From positions 186,001 through 250,000 of the forward strand of contig JAQCZH010000001.1 in the NCBI GenBank assembly GCA_027682585.1: a stretch of 64,000 nucleotides of DNA, given 5' to 3'. Positions 7,808-15,641 of the stretch are shown here, one piece after another; position 1 is the stretch's first letter, and each line of letters starts with the position of its first letter. The notes below the pieces were generated by a model. That model made no database searches. It saw only the letters and a program-made list of their open reading frames with translations, and had not been told where the DNA came from. Both the position numbers and the translations under genes were made by a program. The DNA comes from Lachnospiraceae bacterium AF51-6-b8A (GTDB lineage Bacteria > Bacillota > Clostridia > Lachnospirales > Lachnospiraceae).

Positions 7808-9196
7808 ATGGCAGATGAACAACTCGTTCAAAACGTCGTGAGAGAGGTTGTGGCGAGAATGCAGATCTCCGCTCCGGCCAGGGGAATGCACGGCGTATTC
7901 TCTGATATGGAGGAGGCTATCGAGGCGGCCAGAACAGCCCAGCAGACCGTCCGGCTTCTTCCCATGGATCAGAGGGAGAAAATTATTGGCGCGATCCGTC
8001 GGAAGACCAGGGAGAACGCTGAAATCCTGGCCCGCATGGCTGTCAATGAGACCGGTATGGGCAATGTGGGAGACAAGATCTTAAAGCACCTTCTGGTTGC
8101 CGACAAGGTTCCGGGAACAGAGGATATTTCGACCAGAGCCTTCTCCGGAGACAGGGGGCTGACCTTAATCGAGATGGGACCCTTCGGGGTGATCGGGGCC
8201 ATTACGCCCTGCACAAATCCCAGCGAGACCGTCCTCTGCAACACCATCGGGATGCTGGCCGGCGGGAACACGGTCGTCTTCAACCCCCATCCCCAGGCCA
8301 TTAAGACGACGCTATTTACCATTCAAATGGTCAATGAGGCCAGTCTTGAGGCCGGCGGACCGGACAATATCGCCTGTACGGTTGACGCGCCGACCCTTGC
8401 GACCAGTGAGATCATGATGAAGTCGCCGCATATCAAGCTTTTGGTGGCGACCGGAGGACCGGGCGTCGTCACGGCGGTTCTGTCCTCGGGGAAACGGGCG
8501 ATCGGCGCAGGCGCCGGCAATCCGCCTGCCCTGGTTGACGAGACGGCGGATATCCGCAAGGCGGCAGAAGACATCGTCAACGGCTGCACCTTCGATAACA
8601 ATCTTCCCTGCATCGCGGAGAAGGAGATAGTCGCGGTGGACTCCATTGCGGACGAACTCCTCCACTATATGCTGACGGAGCAGGGCTGCTATCAGGCTTC
8701 CGAAGAGGAGCTGGACCGGCTGACCAAGGCTGTGATGGATGAAAAGGGCAGACTCAACCGCAAGGCGGTCGGCCGCAGCGCCAGAAAGCTCCTCTCCATG
8801 ATTGGAGTCGAGGTCGACGCGAATATTCGCTGCATTACCTTCTTCGGCCCCAAGGAGCATCCGCTGATCACAACGGAGCTGATGATGCCCATTCTTGGAA
8901 TTGTGCGGGTCAAGGATTTCGCGGAGGGTCTTGAAGCCGCGGCGTGGCTGGAGCACGGGAATAAGCACTCCGCTCACATCCACTCCAAGAATGTGGATCG
9001 GATTACAGAGTACGCCAGAAGGCTGGATACAACCATCACTGTGAAAAATGGCCCGTCCTACGCGGCCCTGGGATTCGGAGGCGAGAGCTACTGCACCTTT
9101 ACAATCGCGAGCCGTACCGGAGAGGGACTCACCAGCGCCAGGAGCTTCATTAAGTCCCGCCACTGTGTGATGACAGACAGCCTCTGCGTTCGCTGA
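7808..9196 (+). CDS. CoA-acylating propionaldehyde dehydrogenase (PduP-like)
   Basis: The 462-residue protein oxidises propionaldehyde with NAD+ and CoA to propionyl-CoA in the BMC lumen. Residues 5-20 (QLVQNVVREVVARMQI) form the N-terminal encapsulation helix known for PduP. A dehydrogenase fold follows with GPFGVIGAITPCTNPSE, a glycine-rich ATGGPGVV and the catalytic Cys268 in NNLPCIAEKE. No membrane segments are present. It starts 12 bases after the aldolase stop with AAGGAG nearby, so it is co-transcribed. Its NADH is expected to be reoxidised by the alcohol dehydrogenase encoded next. Confidence 0.92.
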   Translation: MADEQLVQNVVREVVARMQISAPARGMHGVFSDMEEAIEAARTAQQTVRLLPMDQREKIIGAIRRKTRENAEILARMAVNETGMGNVGDKILKHLLVADKVPGTEDISTRAFSGDRGLTLIEMGPFGVIGAITPCTNPSETVLCNTIGMLAGGNTVVFNPHPQAIKTTLFTIQMVNEASLEAGGPDNIACTVDAPTLATSEIMMKSPHIKLLVATGGPGVVTAVLSSGKRAIGAGAGNPPALVDETADIRKAAEDIVNGCTFDNNLPCIAEKEIVAVDSIADELLHYMLTEQGCYQASEEELDRLTKAVMDEKGRLNRKAVGRSARKLLSMIGVEVDANIRCITFFGPKEHPLITTELMMPILGIVRVKDFAEGLEAAAWLEHGNKHSAHIHSKNVDRITEYARRLDTTITVKNGPSYAALGFGGESYCTFTIASRTGEGLTSARSFIKSRHCVMTDSLCVR

Positions 9197-9225
9197 CGCG
9201 GATGAGAGACCTGAAAGGGGGATCC

Positions 9226-10425
9226 ATGGATCAGAACAATATAGAAACAATTGTGCGACAGGTCTTAGAGAGCCTGCAGGATGGGTCAGCCGTGGCCGGT
9301 CCGAAGAGTGCGGGGAGAGAGATCCCCAAGACCGCTCATGTGGCAGTCCTGACTGCCTTAGAACACTTCGATGTCAAGGAGTATCCGATTCCCCCTCTGG
9401 GAGACGGAGACATACTTGTAAGGGTTGAAGGCTGCGGGGTCTGCGGAACAGACGCCCATGAATTCAAGAGAGATCCCTTCGGACTGATTCCCGTAGCCCT
9501 GGGCCACGAGGGAACCGGAGAGATCGTCGCCATGGGCAAGAATGTCAAAAAGGACAGCGCGGGCAAGGATCTTCACATTGGAGACAAGGTCGTGACCTGC
9601 ATGATCTTCAAGGACAATCCGGATATCACCATGTACGACCTCAACAGACAGAATGTCGGAGGGGCCGATGTCTATGGCCTGCTGCCTGATGACCAGATTC
9701 ATCTGAACGGGTGGTTCTCTGACTACATCTTTATCCGGGAGGGGTCGACGGTCTTTAATGTCAGCGACCTGGATCTGGATTCGAGAATGCTGATTGAGCC
9801 GGCGGCAGTGCTGGTACACGCGGTAGAGAGAGCCAAGTCCACCGGAATCCTCCGCTTTAATTCAAGAGTTGTGGTCCAGGGCTGCGGTCCCATCGGCCTG
9901 CTCTGCATTGCAGTGCTTCGGACCATGGGCATTGAGAACATTGTGGCGGTCGACGGTAATCCGGGGCGTCTGGAATTCGCCCGCAGAATGGGCGCAGACA
10001 AAAGCGTCAACTTCGCGGACTATCAGGGAATTGAAGCCCTTACAGCCGGCCTGGAAGCCCAGTTCGGCGGCCATCCGGCGGACTTCGGTTTCCAGTGTAC
10101 CGGCAACCCCAAGGCCCACTCCAATATCTATAAGTTTATCCGCAGCGGCGGCGGGCTCTGTGAACTTGGCTTCTTCATCAACGGCGGTGACGCCACCATC
10201 AATCCTCATTTGGACATCTGTTCCAAGGAGTTGACCATCGTTGGATCCTGGGTCTATACCCTGCGGGATTACGGGACGACCTTCGATTTCTTAAAGAGGG
10301 CCAAGGCTATCGGACTTCCCATTGAGGAATTGATTACCGATAAGTATCCTCTGGCTCAGATCAACGAAGCCTTGAAGAAGAATCTGGAGATGACGGGCTT
10401 AAAGATCTGCGTTGTAAATGAATGA
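9226..10425 (+). CDS. Zn-type alcohol dehydrogenase with encapsulation helix
   Basis: This medium-chain dehydrogenase (399 residues) probably reduces lactaldehyde to 1,2-propanediol and/or propionaldehyde to propanol, recycling NADH. The N-terminus NIETIVRQVLESLQ is a cargo helix joined by a short linker. The catalytic zinc region is GCGVCGTDAHEF with GHEGTGEIV. The Rossmann motif is VVQGCGPIGLLCIAV and the acidic Asp in VAVDGNPGR suggests NAD(H). The usual four-cysteine structural zinc lobe is absent from the segment after GDKVVTCMIF. I prefer the ATG at 9226, preceded by AAAGGGGG, over an in-frame ATG 24 bases upstream. It replaces the iron-type PduQ/FucO found in other systems. Confidence 0.85.
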   Translation: MDQNNIETIVRQVLESLQDGSAVAGPKSAGREIPKTAHVAVLTALEHFDVKEYPIPPLGDGDILVRVEGCGVCGTDAHEFKRDPFGLIPVALGHEGTGEIVAMGKNVKKDSAGKDLHIGDKVVTCMIFKDNPDITMYDLNRQNVGGADVYGLLPDDQIHLNGWFSDYIFIREGSTVFNVSDLDLDSRMLIEPAAVLVHAVERAKSTGILRFNSRVVVQGCGPIGLLCIAVLRTMGIENIVAVDGNPGRLEFARRMGADKSVNFADYQGIEALTAGLEAQFGGHPADFGFQCTGNPKAHSNIYKFIRSGGGLCELGFFINGGDATINPHLDICSKELTIVGSWVYTLRDYGTTFDFLKRAKAIGLPIEELITDKYPLAQINEALKKNLEMTGLKICVVNE

Positions 10426-10453
10426 GCAAGGAAATCAGACAGAGGGCCAAGCG

Positions 10454-10768
10454 ATGACACAAGCAGTCGGAATGTTAGAGGTGTTTGGGCTGACAACGGC
10501 ATTTATGGCGGCGGATGCAGGATGCAAGGCCGCGAACGTCCGCCTGGAGCCCTTCGATAAAAACAAGCCGAAGAATCCGGATTCCCTGCCGGTTCCCCTT
10601 CTGGTGATGATCAAGTTCCGCGGCGACGTCGCGGATGTGACAGAGGCCATGGAGGCGGCGATGGCTAAGGCTGAGGAGATGACCGGCTACGTGCAGCACC
10701 ACATCATCCCCCGGCCGACGGAAGACGCCCAGAAGATGTTGAAGCTCTGCGCTTTTGACAAGAGTTAG
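10454..10768 (+). CDS. BMC-H shell protein
   Basis: This 104-residue single-BMC-domain protein has AVGMLEVFGLTTAFMAADAGCKAANV at its start and YVQHHIIPRPTED at the end of the fold. The middle (FDKNKPKNPDSLPVPLLVMIKFRGD) has a longer loop than PduA-type proteins, so the pore region is probably distinct. The ATG at 10454 gives the normal BMC-H N-terminus; an in-frame ATG at 10418 that overlaps the dehydrogenase stop would add 12 polar residues. It belongs to the continuous shell-enzyme operon. Confidence 0.85.
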   Translation: MTQAVGMLEVFGLTTAFMAADAGCKAANVRLEPFDKNKPKNPDSLPVPLLVMIKFRGDVADVTEAMEAAMAKAEEMTGYVQHHIIPRPTEDAQKMLKLCAFDKS

Positions 10769-10805
10769 AAAAATGATACATGTTCCATGAGAAAGGAGAA
10801 TTACC

Positions 10806-11084
10806 ATGGAGAAGAAGGCACTTGGAATGATTGAGACCAGAGGACTGACCGCAGCCATTGAGGCATCGGATGCCATGACCAAGGCGGCAGAGGTAAAGCT
10901 GATCGGAACGGAGAAGATCGGATCCGGTCTGGTAACCGTTATGGTCAGAGGAGATGTGGGAGCCGTCAAGGCAGCGGTTGAGGCCGGCGCCGTAGCGGCA
11001 GGACGCTTGGGAGAGCTGGTTGCTCAGCACGTTATCCCCAGCCCTCACGAGGATGTTGAGAAGATCCTGCCCGCAATCAAATAG
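10806..11084 (+). CDS. BMC-H shell protein, PduA/PduJ type
   Basis: A 92-residue canonical BMC-H hexamer protein: [51 protein letters not shown] and [16 protein letters not shown]. The KIGSGLV stretch lines the central pore in PduA. It closely resembles the duplicated pair at 11626 and 12064. AGAAAGGAG precedes the start. It is probably one of the major facet proteins. Confidence 0.92.
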   Translation: MEKKALGMIETRGLTAAIEASDAMTKAAEVKLIGTEKIGSGLVTVMVRGDVGAVKAAVEAGAVAAGRLGELVAQHVIPSPHEDVEKILPAIK

Positions 11085-11212
11085 TTTCAGACTATGCAGC
11101 AAGTCGCGGGCCCGGTCGATCAGAATAAGTGAAGATTAAGATGAGGACCGTTAAGAGATTTTTGAGCGGAAGAGCAGTGGCAGGAAGGGAAGACAGGACA
11201 GGGAGCAGGAAG

Positions 11213-11563
11213 ATGACGTCATATGGATTTATAGAGATCACGGGTGTCGTCGCGGCAGTAGATGCTCTTGATATTATGTGCAAGACAGCCGATGTAAGTC
11301 TGGCTTCCTGGGAGCGAAAACTCGGAGGACGGCTGGTGACAATGATCATTGAAGGCAGCGTCGAGGACGTCACGCAGGCGATCTCGACAGCTTCTGCCAA
11401 TGCCATCAAAAAACCGGTTTCCTATGGAGTGATCGCCAATCCCCACGAGGAGATTCGCAGGCTGGTTGCCTTGTCGGCATCCCGCTGGAACAAGCGTCTG
11501 AAGAAGGCGAGGGAAGAATCGCCGGAAGACGCGGGGCGCGACCGATACCTGCAGGAGGTCTAG
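11213..11563 (+). CDS. BMC-H shell protein with basic C-terminal tail
   Basis: This 116-residue protein contains a BMC domain (YGFIEITGVVAAVDALDIMC, WERKLGGRLVTMIIEG, YGVIANPHEEI) followed by about 30 charged residues (SRWNKRLKKAREESPEDAGR). The pore stretch KLGGRLV differs from the KIGSGLV of its neighbours. I chose the ATG at 11213, with GGGAGCAGG upstream; an in-frame ATG at 11129 adds 28 residues unlike any BMC-H start. The tail may bind cargo or other shell parts, as proposed for PduK/EutK-type extensions. Confidence 0.82.
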   Translation: MTSYGFIEITGVVAAVDALDIMCKTADVSLASWERKLGGRLVTMIIEGSVEDVTQAISTASANAIKKPVSYGVIANPHEEIRRLVALSASRWNKRLKKAREESPEDAGRDRYLQEV

Positions 11564-11625
11564 TCGAAGAAGCCCGAAATACCTAAGTGAGCACTCAGGC
11601 AGAGCCCTGATGAAGGAGGAGAAAA

Positions 11626-11907
11626 ATGACACAGGAAGCATTGGGAATGGTAGAGACCAGGGGGCTGGTAGCGTCAATTGAGGCGGCGGACGCCATGTGT
11701 AAGGCAGCCAATGTCACCTTGATCGGAACAGAGAAGATCGGATCCGGCCTGGTGACCGTTATGGTCAGAGGCGATGTCGGAGCTGTCAAGTCCGCGGTTG
11801 AGGCAGGATCTACAGCGGCAGGAAGACTGGGCGAGCTGATTGCAACCCACGTCATTCCCCGTCCTCATAATGATGTGGAGGGAATTCTTCCCAAGCTTAA
11901 GGCTTGA
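11626..11907 (+). CDS. BMC-H shell protein, duplicate A
   Basis: A 93-residue PduA/J-type hexamer subunit with pore segment [15 protein letters not shown]. It differs from the gene at 12064 at about six residues only and is also nearly identical in DNA over most of its length, so the pair arose by recent tandem duplication or has been homogenised. AAGGAGG precedes the start. Confidence 0.92.
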   Translation: MTQEALGMVETRGLVASIEAADAMCKAANVTLIGTEKIGSGLVTVMVRGDVGAVKSAVEAGSTAAGRLGELIATHVIPRPHNDVEGILPKLKA

Positions 11908-12063
11908 TTGAAGGCGAAATCTTTTGGCCGGGCCGGTTGATTCCATGTCAAAGGCCCGGTTGGGAGAGATGCATCCCGGATCCTCAGGAACAGGATCTGC
12001 GGACAGGAGACTTGATCCCCTCGATGGGATCTGTGAGATGGCAGGAGTGCCGGGAGAAAAAAC

Positions 12064-12345
12064 ATGACACAGGAAGCATTGGGAATGGTAGAGACCAGGG
12101 GGCTGGTGGCATCGATTGAGGCGGCCGACGCCATGTGCAAGGCGGCCAATGTCGCTTTGATCGGAACGGAGAAGATCGGATCCGGCCTGGTGACTGTTAT
12201 GGTCAGAGGTGATGTCGGAGCTGTCAAGTCCGCAGTTGAGGCGGGATCTGCAGTGGCCGGAAGACTGGGCGAGCTGATCGCAACGCACGTGATTCCCCGT
12301 CCCCATGGAGATGTGGAGCGGATTCTCCCCAAGGTCAAGGCCTGA
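12064..12345 (+). CDS. BMC-H shell protein, duplicate B
   Basis: The second copy of the duplicated shell gene, also 93 residues. Differences from copy A include Thr to Ala after CKAANV, STAA to SAVA, and changes near the C-terminus ([13 protein letters not shown]). Its upstream region (11908-12063) is unrelated to that of copy A and holds GC-rich inverted repeats, so only the coding part plus a few bases was duplicated. A GC-rich hairpin follows the stop. Confidence 0.92.
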   Translation: MTQEALGMVETRGLVASIEAADAMCKAANVALIGTEKIGSGLVTVMVRGDVGAVKSAVEAGSAVAGRLGELIATHVIPRPHGDVERILPKVKA

Positions 12346-12362
12346 AACAGTGACGATCGTCC

Positions 12363-12389
12363 CGAGGCGGCTTTTGGCCGCCTCGTTGC
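12363..12389 (+). terminator. GC-rich hairpin after the shell genes
   Basis: CGAGGCGGC and GCCGCCTCG pair over 9 bases around a 5-base TTTTG loop, followed by a short TTG stretch. The poor T-tract suggests a partial terminator or an RNA stability element rather than a full stop. It would let shell genes be expressed above the downstream pduL-pduT block. Confidence 0.55.
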
Positions 12390-12422
12390 GATTCGGGACC
12401 ACTGAGAAGGGTTCAAATTTGT

Positions 12423-12622
12423 ATGATAATTGAGGAATACTCAAGAGCGCATGACCATTGAGTGGAACTCGATAGTACATGACCATTGAGCGAAGCTCAA
12501 TGATACACGACAATTGGGCGAAGCTCAATGATACACGACAATTGGGCGAAGCTCAATTGTATACGACCATCGAGGTATCCTCAATGGTACACGACCATTG
12601 AGTTCCACTCAATGGTATGGAG
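12423..12622. repeat. Tandem array of seven 28-bp palindromic units
   Basis: Seven head-to-tail units of about 28 bases follow the pattern RYGACMATTGAG-N5-CTCAATGRTAC. Each unit is itself a hairpin with arms ATTGAG/CTCAAT and loops GAATA, TGGAA, CGAAG (three times), GTATC and TTCCA. There are no unique spacers, so this is not a CRISPR array. The last unit runs into the ribosome-binding region of pduL. Function unknown; RNA processing, protein binding or recombination are possible. Confidence 0.85.
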
Positions 12623-12633
12623 AAGATCAGTTT

Positions 12634-13353
12634 ATGGAAGAAGCAAGTGTTGCGAGAGTGGCAGAGCTGGTTCTTAATACGATCAACCGGGACTTTCCGC
12701 AGTTTTTCGGGTCTGACCCCAAAAGCCGAATGGAGGGATTGCCGAGTGCCGGACAGGAGACAGGCCAGACCGGTTTCCTGATTCCGGTAGGCGTTTCTGC
12801 CCGCCATGTGCATCTGACACAGGAGGATGTAGAGACCCTCTTTGGACCCGGCTATCAGCTCACCAAAAAGAAGGAACTCATGGGAGGGCAGTTCGCCTCC
12901 AACGAGACGGTGACCATTGTCGGACTCAAGCTCAGGGCCATTGAAAATGTCCGGATCTTAGGACCGGTTCGGAGGAAGTCTCAGGTGGAGATCTCGGCGA
13001 CAGACGCGGTCCGCCTTGGGGTCAAGGCGCCTCTTCGGGAGTCAGGAGATATCGCGGGTAGCGCTCCGATTGCCCTGGTTGGACCGGCGGGGGCTCTCTT
13101 TCTCAAGGAGGGCTGCATCGTGGCGGCCAGACATATTCACATGTCCCCGGCGGATGCCAGAAGCGCCGGCGTGAAGGACGGAGATTATGTACGCGTCCGG
13201 GCGGATAATGAGAGAGGAACCATTTTTGACCATGTCAAGGTCAGGGTGGACGATTCCTTTACCTTGGAGATGCATATTGATACGGATGAGGCCAACGGCG
13301 CCGGACTGCGCCAGGGAGACTGTGTCCGCATGCTGAAAGGGGGAGGACAATGA
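12634..13353 (+). CDS. pduL: Phosphate propanoyltransferase PduL
   Basis: PduL converts propionyl-CoA and phosphate to propionyl-phosphate, recycling CoA inside the BMC. The 239-residue protein has the paired beta-barrel arrangement with metal-binding motifs VSARHVHLTQEDVE and AARHIHMSPADARS. An N-terminal cargo helix (ASVARVAELVLNTINRD) and a linker precede the catalytic part. The ATG at 12634 follows GGAGAAG. A TTG 36 bases earlier lies within the hairpin array and is unlikely. The stop overlaps the next start by 4 bases. No propionate kinase gene is present in this window. Confidence 0.93.
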   Translation: MEEASVARVAELVLNTINRDFPQFFGSDPKSRMEGLPSAGQETGQTGFLIPVGVSARHVHLTQEDVETLFGPGYQLTKKKELMGGQFASNETVTIVGLKLRAIENVRILGPVRRKSQVEISATDAVRLGVKAPLRESGDIAGSAPIALVGPAGALFLKEGCIVAARHIHMSPADARSAGVKDGDYVRVRADNERGTIFDHVKVRVDDSFTLEMHIDTDEANGAGLRQGDCVRMLKGGGQ

Positions 13354-13613
13354 TTGTCGGGAAAGTAGTCGGGAGCGTTATCTCCACGCGAAAGAGCAGT
13401 AAGCTGGTGGGGAATAAGTTCATGATTATCGAAGCCTGCGCGGATATGCAGAAAGAGTCCTGCCGTCTGGTGGCCATTGACCCCATCGGAGCAGGGATTG
13501 GAGAGTATGTCCTGGTGGCGACAGGAAGCGCTGCCAGGATTGGAAGCGGTATGGATTTAGCCCCAATTGATGCGGCGATTGTCGGAATTATTGATGACCC
13601 ATCCGAATTATGA
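13350..13613 (+). CDS. BMC-P pentameric vertex protein (EutN/PduN/CcmL family)
   Basis: This 87-residue protein begins MIVGKVVGSVISTRKS and continues with GNKFMIIEA, VAIDPIGAGIGEYVLVATGSAAR and IDAAIVGIID, the standard BMC-P fold. Pentamers cap the twelve vertices of the shell. Its start overlaps the pduL stop (ATGA), so translation is coupled. Confidence 0.95.
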   Translation: MIVGKVVGSVISTRKSSKLVGNKFMIIEACADMQKESCRLVAIDPIGAGIGEYVLVATGSAARIGSGMDLAPIDAAIVGIIDDPSEL

Positions 13614-13644
13614 TAAGGGAGAGCGCCGAGAGCGGTGAGAGAGC

Positions 13645-14979
13645 ATGGATTGTAAGACACTGAGAGACAAATTACAGCAGGCCGGCATTGCAGGGGCCGG
13701 CGGGGCCGGTTTTCCAACCTACGCCAAGCTGGATGAGCGGGCGGATACCATCCTGCTTAACTGTGCGGAATGCGAACCGCTGCTCTCCTTACACCGGCAG
13801 CTGCTGGCACTTCACACAGAGGAAATTCTGTCCGCCTTCGAACAGGTTGCCTGCACCGTCGGGGCAGAGAGGGCCATTGTCTGCGTCAAGAAGGAGTATA
13901 AGGCCGCGATCCAGGCGGTAGAGCATGGCCTGGAATCAGGACTTTATCCCCATGTCAGCCTCCATCTGCTTCAGGGGGTCTACCCCATGGGAGATGAGGT
14001 GGTCTTGGTCTATGAGGCGACCGGGCGGGTGATCCGTCCCGGCGGACTGCCCATAGAAGAGGGGGTCATCGTCTTCAATGTAGAGACCATGTACAATGTC
14101 AGTCGGGCCCTGACCCAGGAGGCTCCGGTGACCAAAAAGCTGGTCACGATGATCGGGGAGCTCAAAGAACCGAAGACCCTCTTCCTTCCCCTTGGCACTT
14201 CGCTCGAAGAGGCGATTGCCATGGCGGGCGGCCCTTTGATTCAGGACTACGCCATACTTGTGGGCGGCCCCATGATGGGCAGAGAGGGAAGGAAAACAGA
14301 TCCTGTCACCCGGACGACCAACGCGGTTTTGGTCCTGCCATCAGATCACGGGCTGATTCAGCGGATGCGGGCCAAAATCAGCGTTGACCTCCAGCGGGCG
14401 GCTTCCATCTGCTGCCAGTGCCGCGCCTGTACCGACCTGTGTCCGAGAAATGCCCTGGGACATCCGATTGAACCCCACAAGTTTATGCGCAGCGCGGCCA
14501 ACCGGGATTTCAGTGATCCGCAGGTTTTTTTAGACACATTTTTCTGTTCCTCCTGCGGGACCTGTGAGCTATACGCGTGTCCGCAGAGCCTTTCGCCGCG
14601 CACCCTGATTGCCGCGTACAAGAGCGGGCTGAGGAAGGCGGGCGTCAAGGCGCCGGCGGATCCACAGTTCGCACCGGTCAGTCAGGCGAGAGAATACCGA
14701 AAGGTTCCGGAGGCCAGACTGGAGGCCAGACTGGGGCTGAGCACCTATGACAGGCCGGCTCCTCTTTGCCCGGAGTCCTGTCAGCCGAAGAAGGTCAGGG
14801 TCTTTTTGAGCCAGCACATCGGAGCGCCTGCGCTCGCCGCCGTCGAAGAGGGGGCGCTGGTAAAGGAAGGTCAGACGATCGGCCGGGCGGCAGGGGGGCT
14901 TTCCCTTCCCGTCCACGCGTCCATTGGGGGGAGAGTTTCTCATATTACGGAGAAATGGATTGAAATCACAGCAGACTGA
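13645..14979 (+). CDS. pduS: RnfC-like electron-transfer protein PduS
   Basis: The 444-residue protein has the RnfC/NqrF-like FMN and NADH binding region (GIAGAGGAGFPTYAKL, LLNCAECEPL, GVYPMGDE), then two [4Fe-4S] motifs, CCQCRACTDLCP and CSSCGTCELYACP, and a C-terminal barrel-sandwich part (HIGAPALAAVEEGALVKEGQTIG). PduS is thought to move electrons across the shell with PduT or to support cofactor reduction. Here, without B12, it more likely serves redox balancing. It sits between the vertex protein and PduT, the usual order. Confidence 0.92.
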   Translation: MDCKTLRDKLQQAGIAGAGGAGFPTYAKLDERADTILLNCAECEPLLSLHRQLLALHTEEILSAFEQVACTVGAERAIVCVKKEYKAAIQAVEHGLESGLYPHVSLHLLQGVYPMGDEVVLVYEATGRVIRPGGLPIEEGVIVFNVETMYNVSRALTQEAPVTKKLVTMIGELKEPKTLFLPLGTSLEEAIAMAGGPLIQDYAILVGGPMMGREGRKTDPVTRTTNAVLVLPSDHGLIQRMRAKISVDLQRAASICCQCRACTDLCPRNALGHPIEPHKFMRSAANRDFSDPQVFLDTFFCSSCGTCELYACPQSLSPRTLIAAYKSGLRKAGVKAPADPQFAPVSQAREYRKVPEARLEARLGLSTYDRPAPLCPESCQPKKVRVFLSQHIGAPALAAVEEGALVKEGQTIGRAAGGLSLPVHASIGGRVSHITEKWIEITAD

Positions 14980-15063
14980 TAAACAGAAGTGGTCGCGAAG
15001 ACCATATTTGTTTGAATGTGAACTCGGTTAAAAATCGAAGAGGATATTCGGGAGACAGATACT

Positions 15064-15612
15064 ATGTCCAGGGCAATTGGGTTAGTGGAATTTAAGACGA
15101 CGCCGAGTGGAATCCGGGCGGCCGACATCATGGTTAAGACAGCGAAGGTAGACCTCCTGGAAGCGCAGACGGTCTGCCCGGGCAAATATATCGCCTTGAT
15201 CGCCGGGGATTTGAGCGCGGTTGACGCCGCTGTTAAAGCTGCCATCGCCTCGTCAAGCGAGCACTACATTGACAGCTTTGTCTTAGGCAATCCTCACGAG
15301 AGCATTTTTCCTGCCCTCTACGGGACTTCTGCAGTTGAGAATGTCCGGGCCCTCGGCATTTTGGAGACCTATGATGTCGCCTCCATTATTGTAGCTGCCG
15401 ATCTGGCGGCCAAGACGGCGATTGTGGACCTGGTTGAGGTCCGCATTGCCAAGGGCATGTGCGGGAAGTCCTTTTTTGTCCTGACAGGAGAGATCGCGGC
15501 TGTCGAGGCCGCCGTGGCCAGAGCCAAAGAAGAAGTGGCCGAGTCAGGCATGTTCCTGGATTCCATAGTGATTGCAAACCCGGACCGGCAGATCTGTGAC
15601 GCAATCCTCTGA
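15064..15612 (+). CDS. pduT: BMC-T shell protein PduT with Fe-S cysteine
   Basis: This 182-residue protein has two tandem BMC domains (AIGLVEFKTTPSGIRAADIM, then ALGILETYDVASIIVAADLA) that form trimers with pseudo-hexameric shape. The pore-side Cys38 in AQTVCPGKYIALI matches the PduT cysteine that ligates a central [4Fe-4S] cluster, which would permit electron transfer through the shell with the neighbouring PduS. It starts 84 bases after pduS. Confidence 0.93.
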   Translation: MSRAIGLVEFKTTPSGIRAADIMVKTAKVDLLEAQTVCPGKYIALIAGDLSAVDAAVKAAIASSSEHYIDSFVLGNPHESIFPALYGTSAVENVRALGILETYDVASIIVAADLAAKTAIVDLVEVRIAKGMCGKSFFVLTGEIAAVEAAVARAKEEVAESGMFLDSIVIANPDRQICDAIL

Positions 15613-15641
15613 GCAAATCACAATCATGAAGGAGTAAATCC

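Noticed and set aside
8312..9250. 312-codon minus-strand frame across the aldehyde dehydrogenase gene
   Set aside because: It is an antisense shadow of a conserved enzyme.
11674..12528. 284-codon minus-strand frame across the duplicated shell genes and hairpin array
   Set aside because: It is antisense to two BMC-H genes and reads through the repeat array, so its repetitive product is an artefact.
12423..12622. Possible CRISPR array
   Set aside because: Units are directly adjacent, each is a palindrome and there are no unique spacers of 30-40 bases; no cas genes are nearby.
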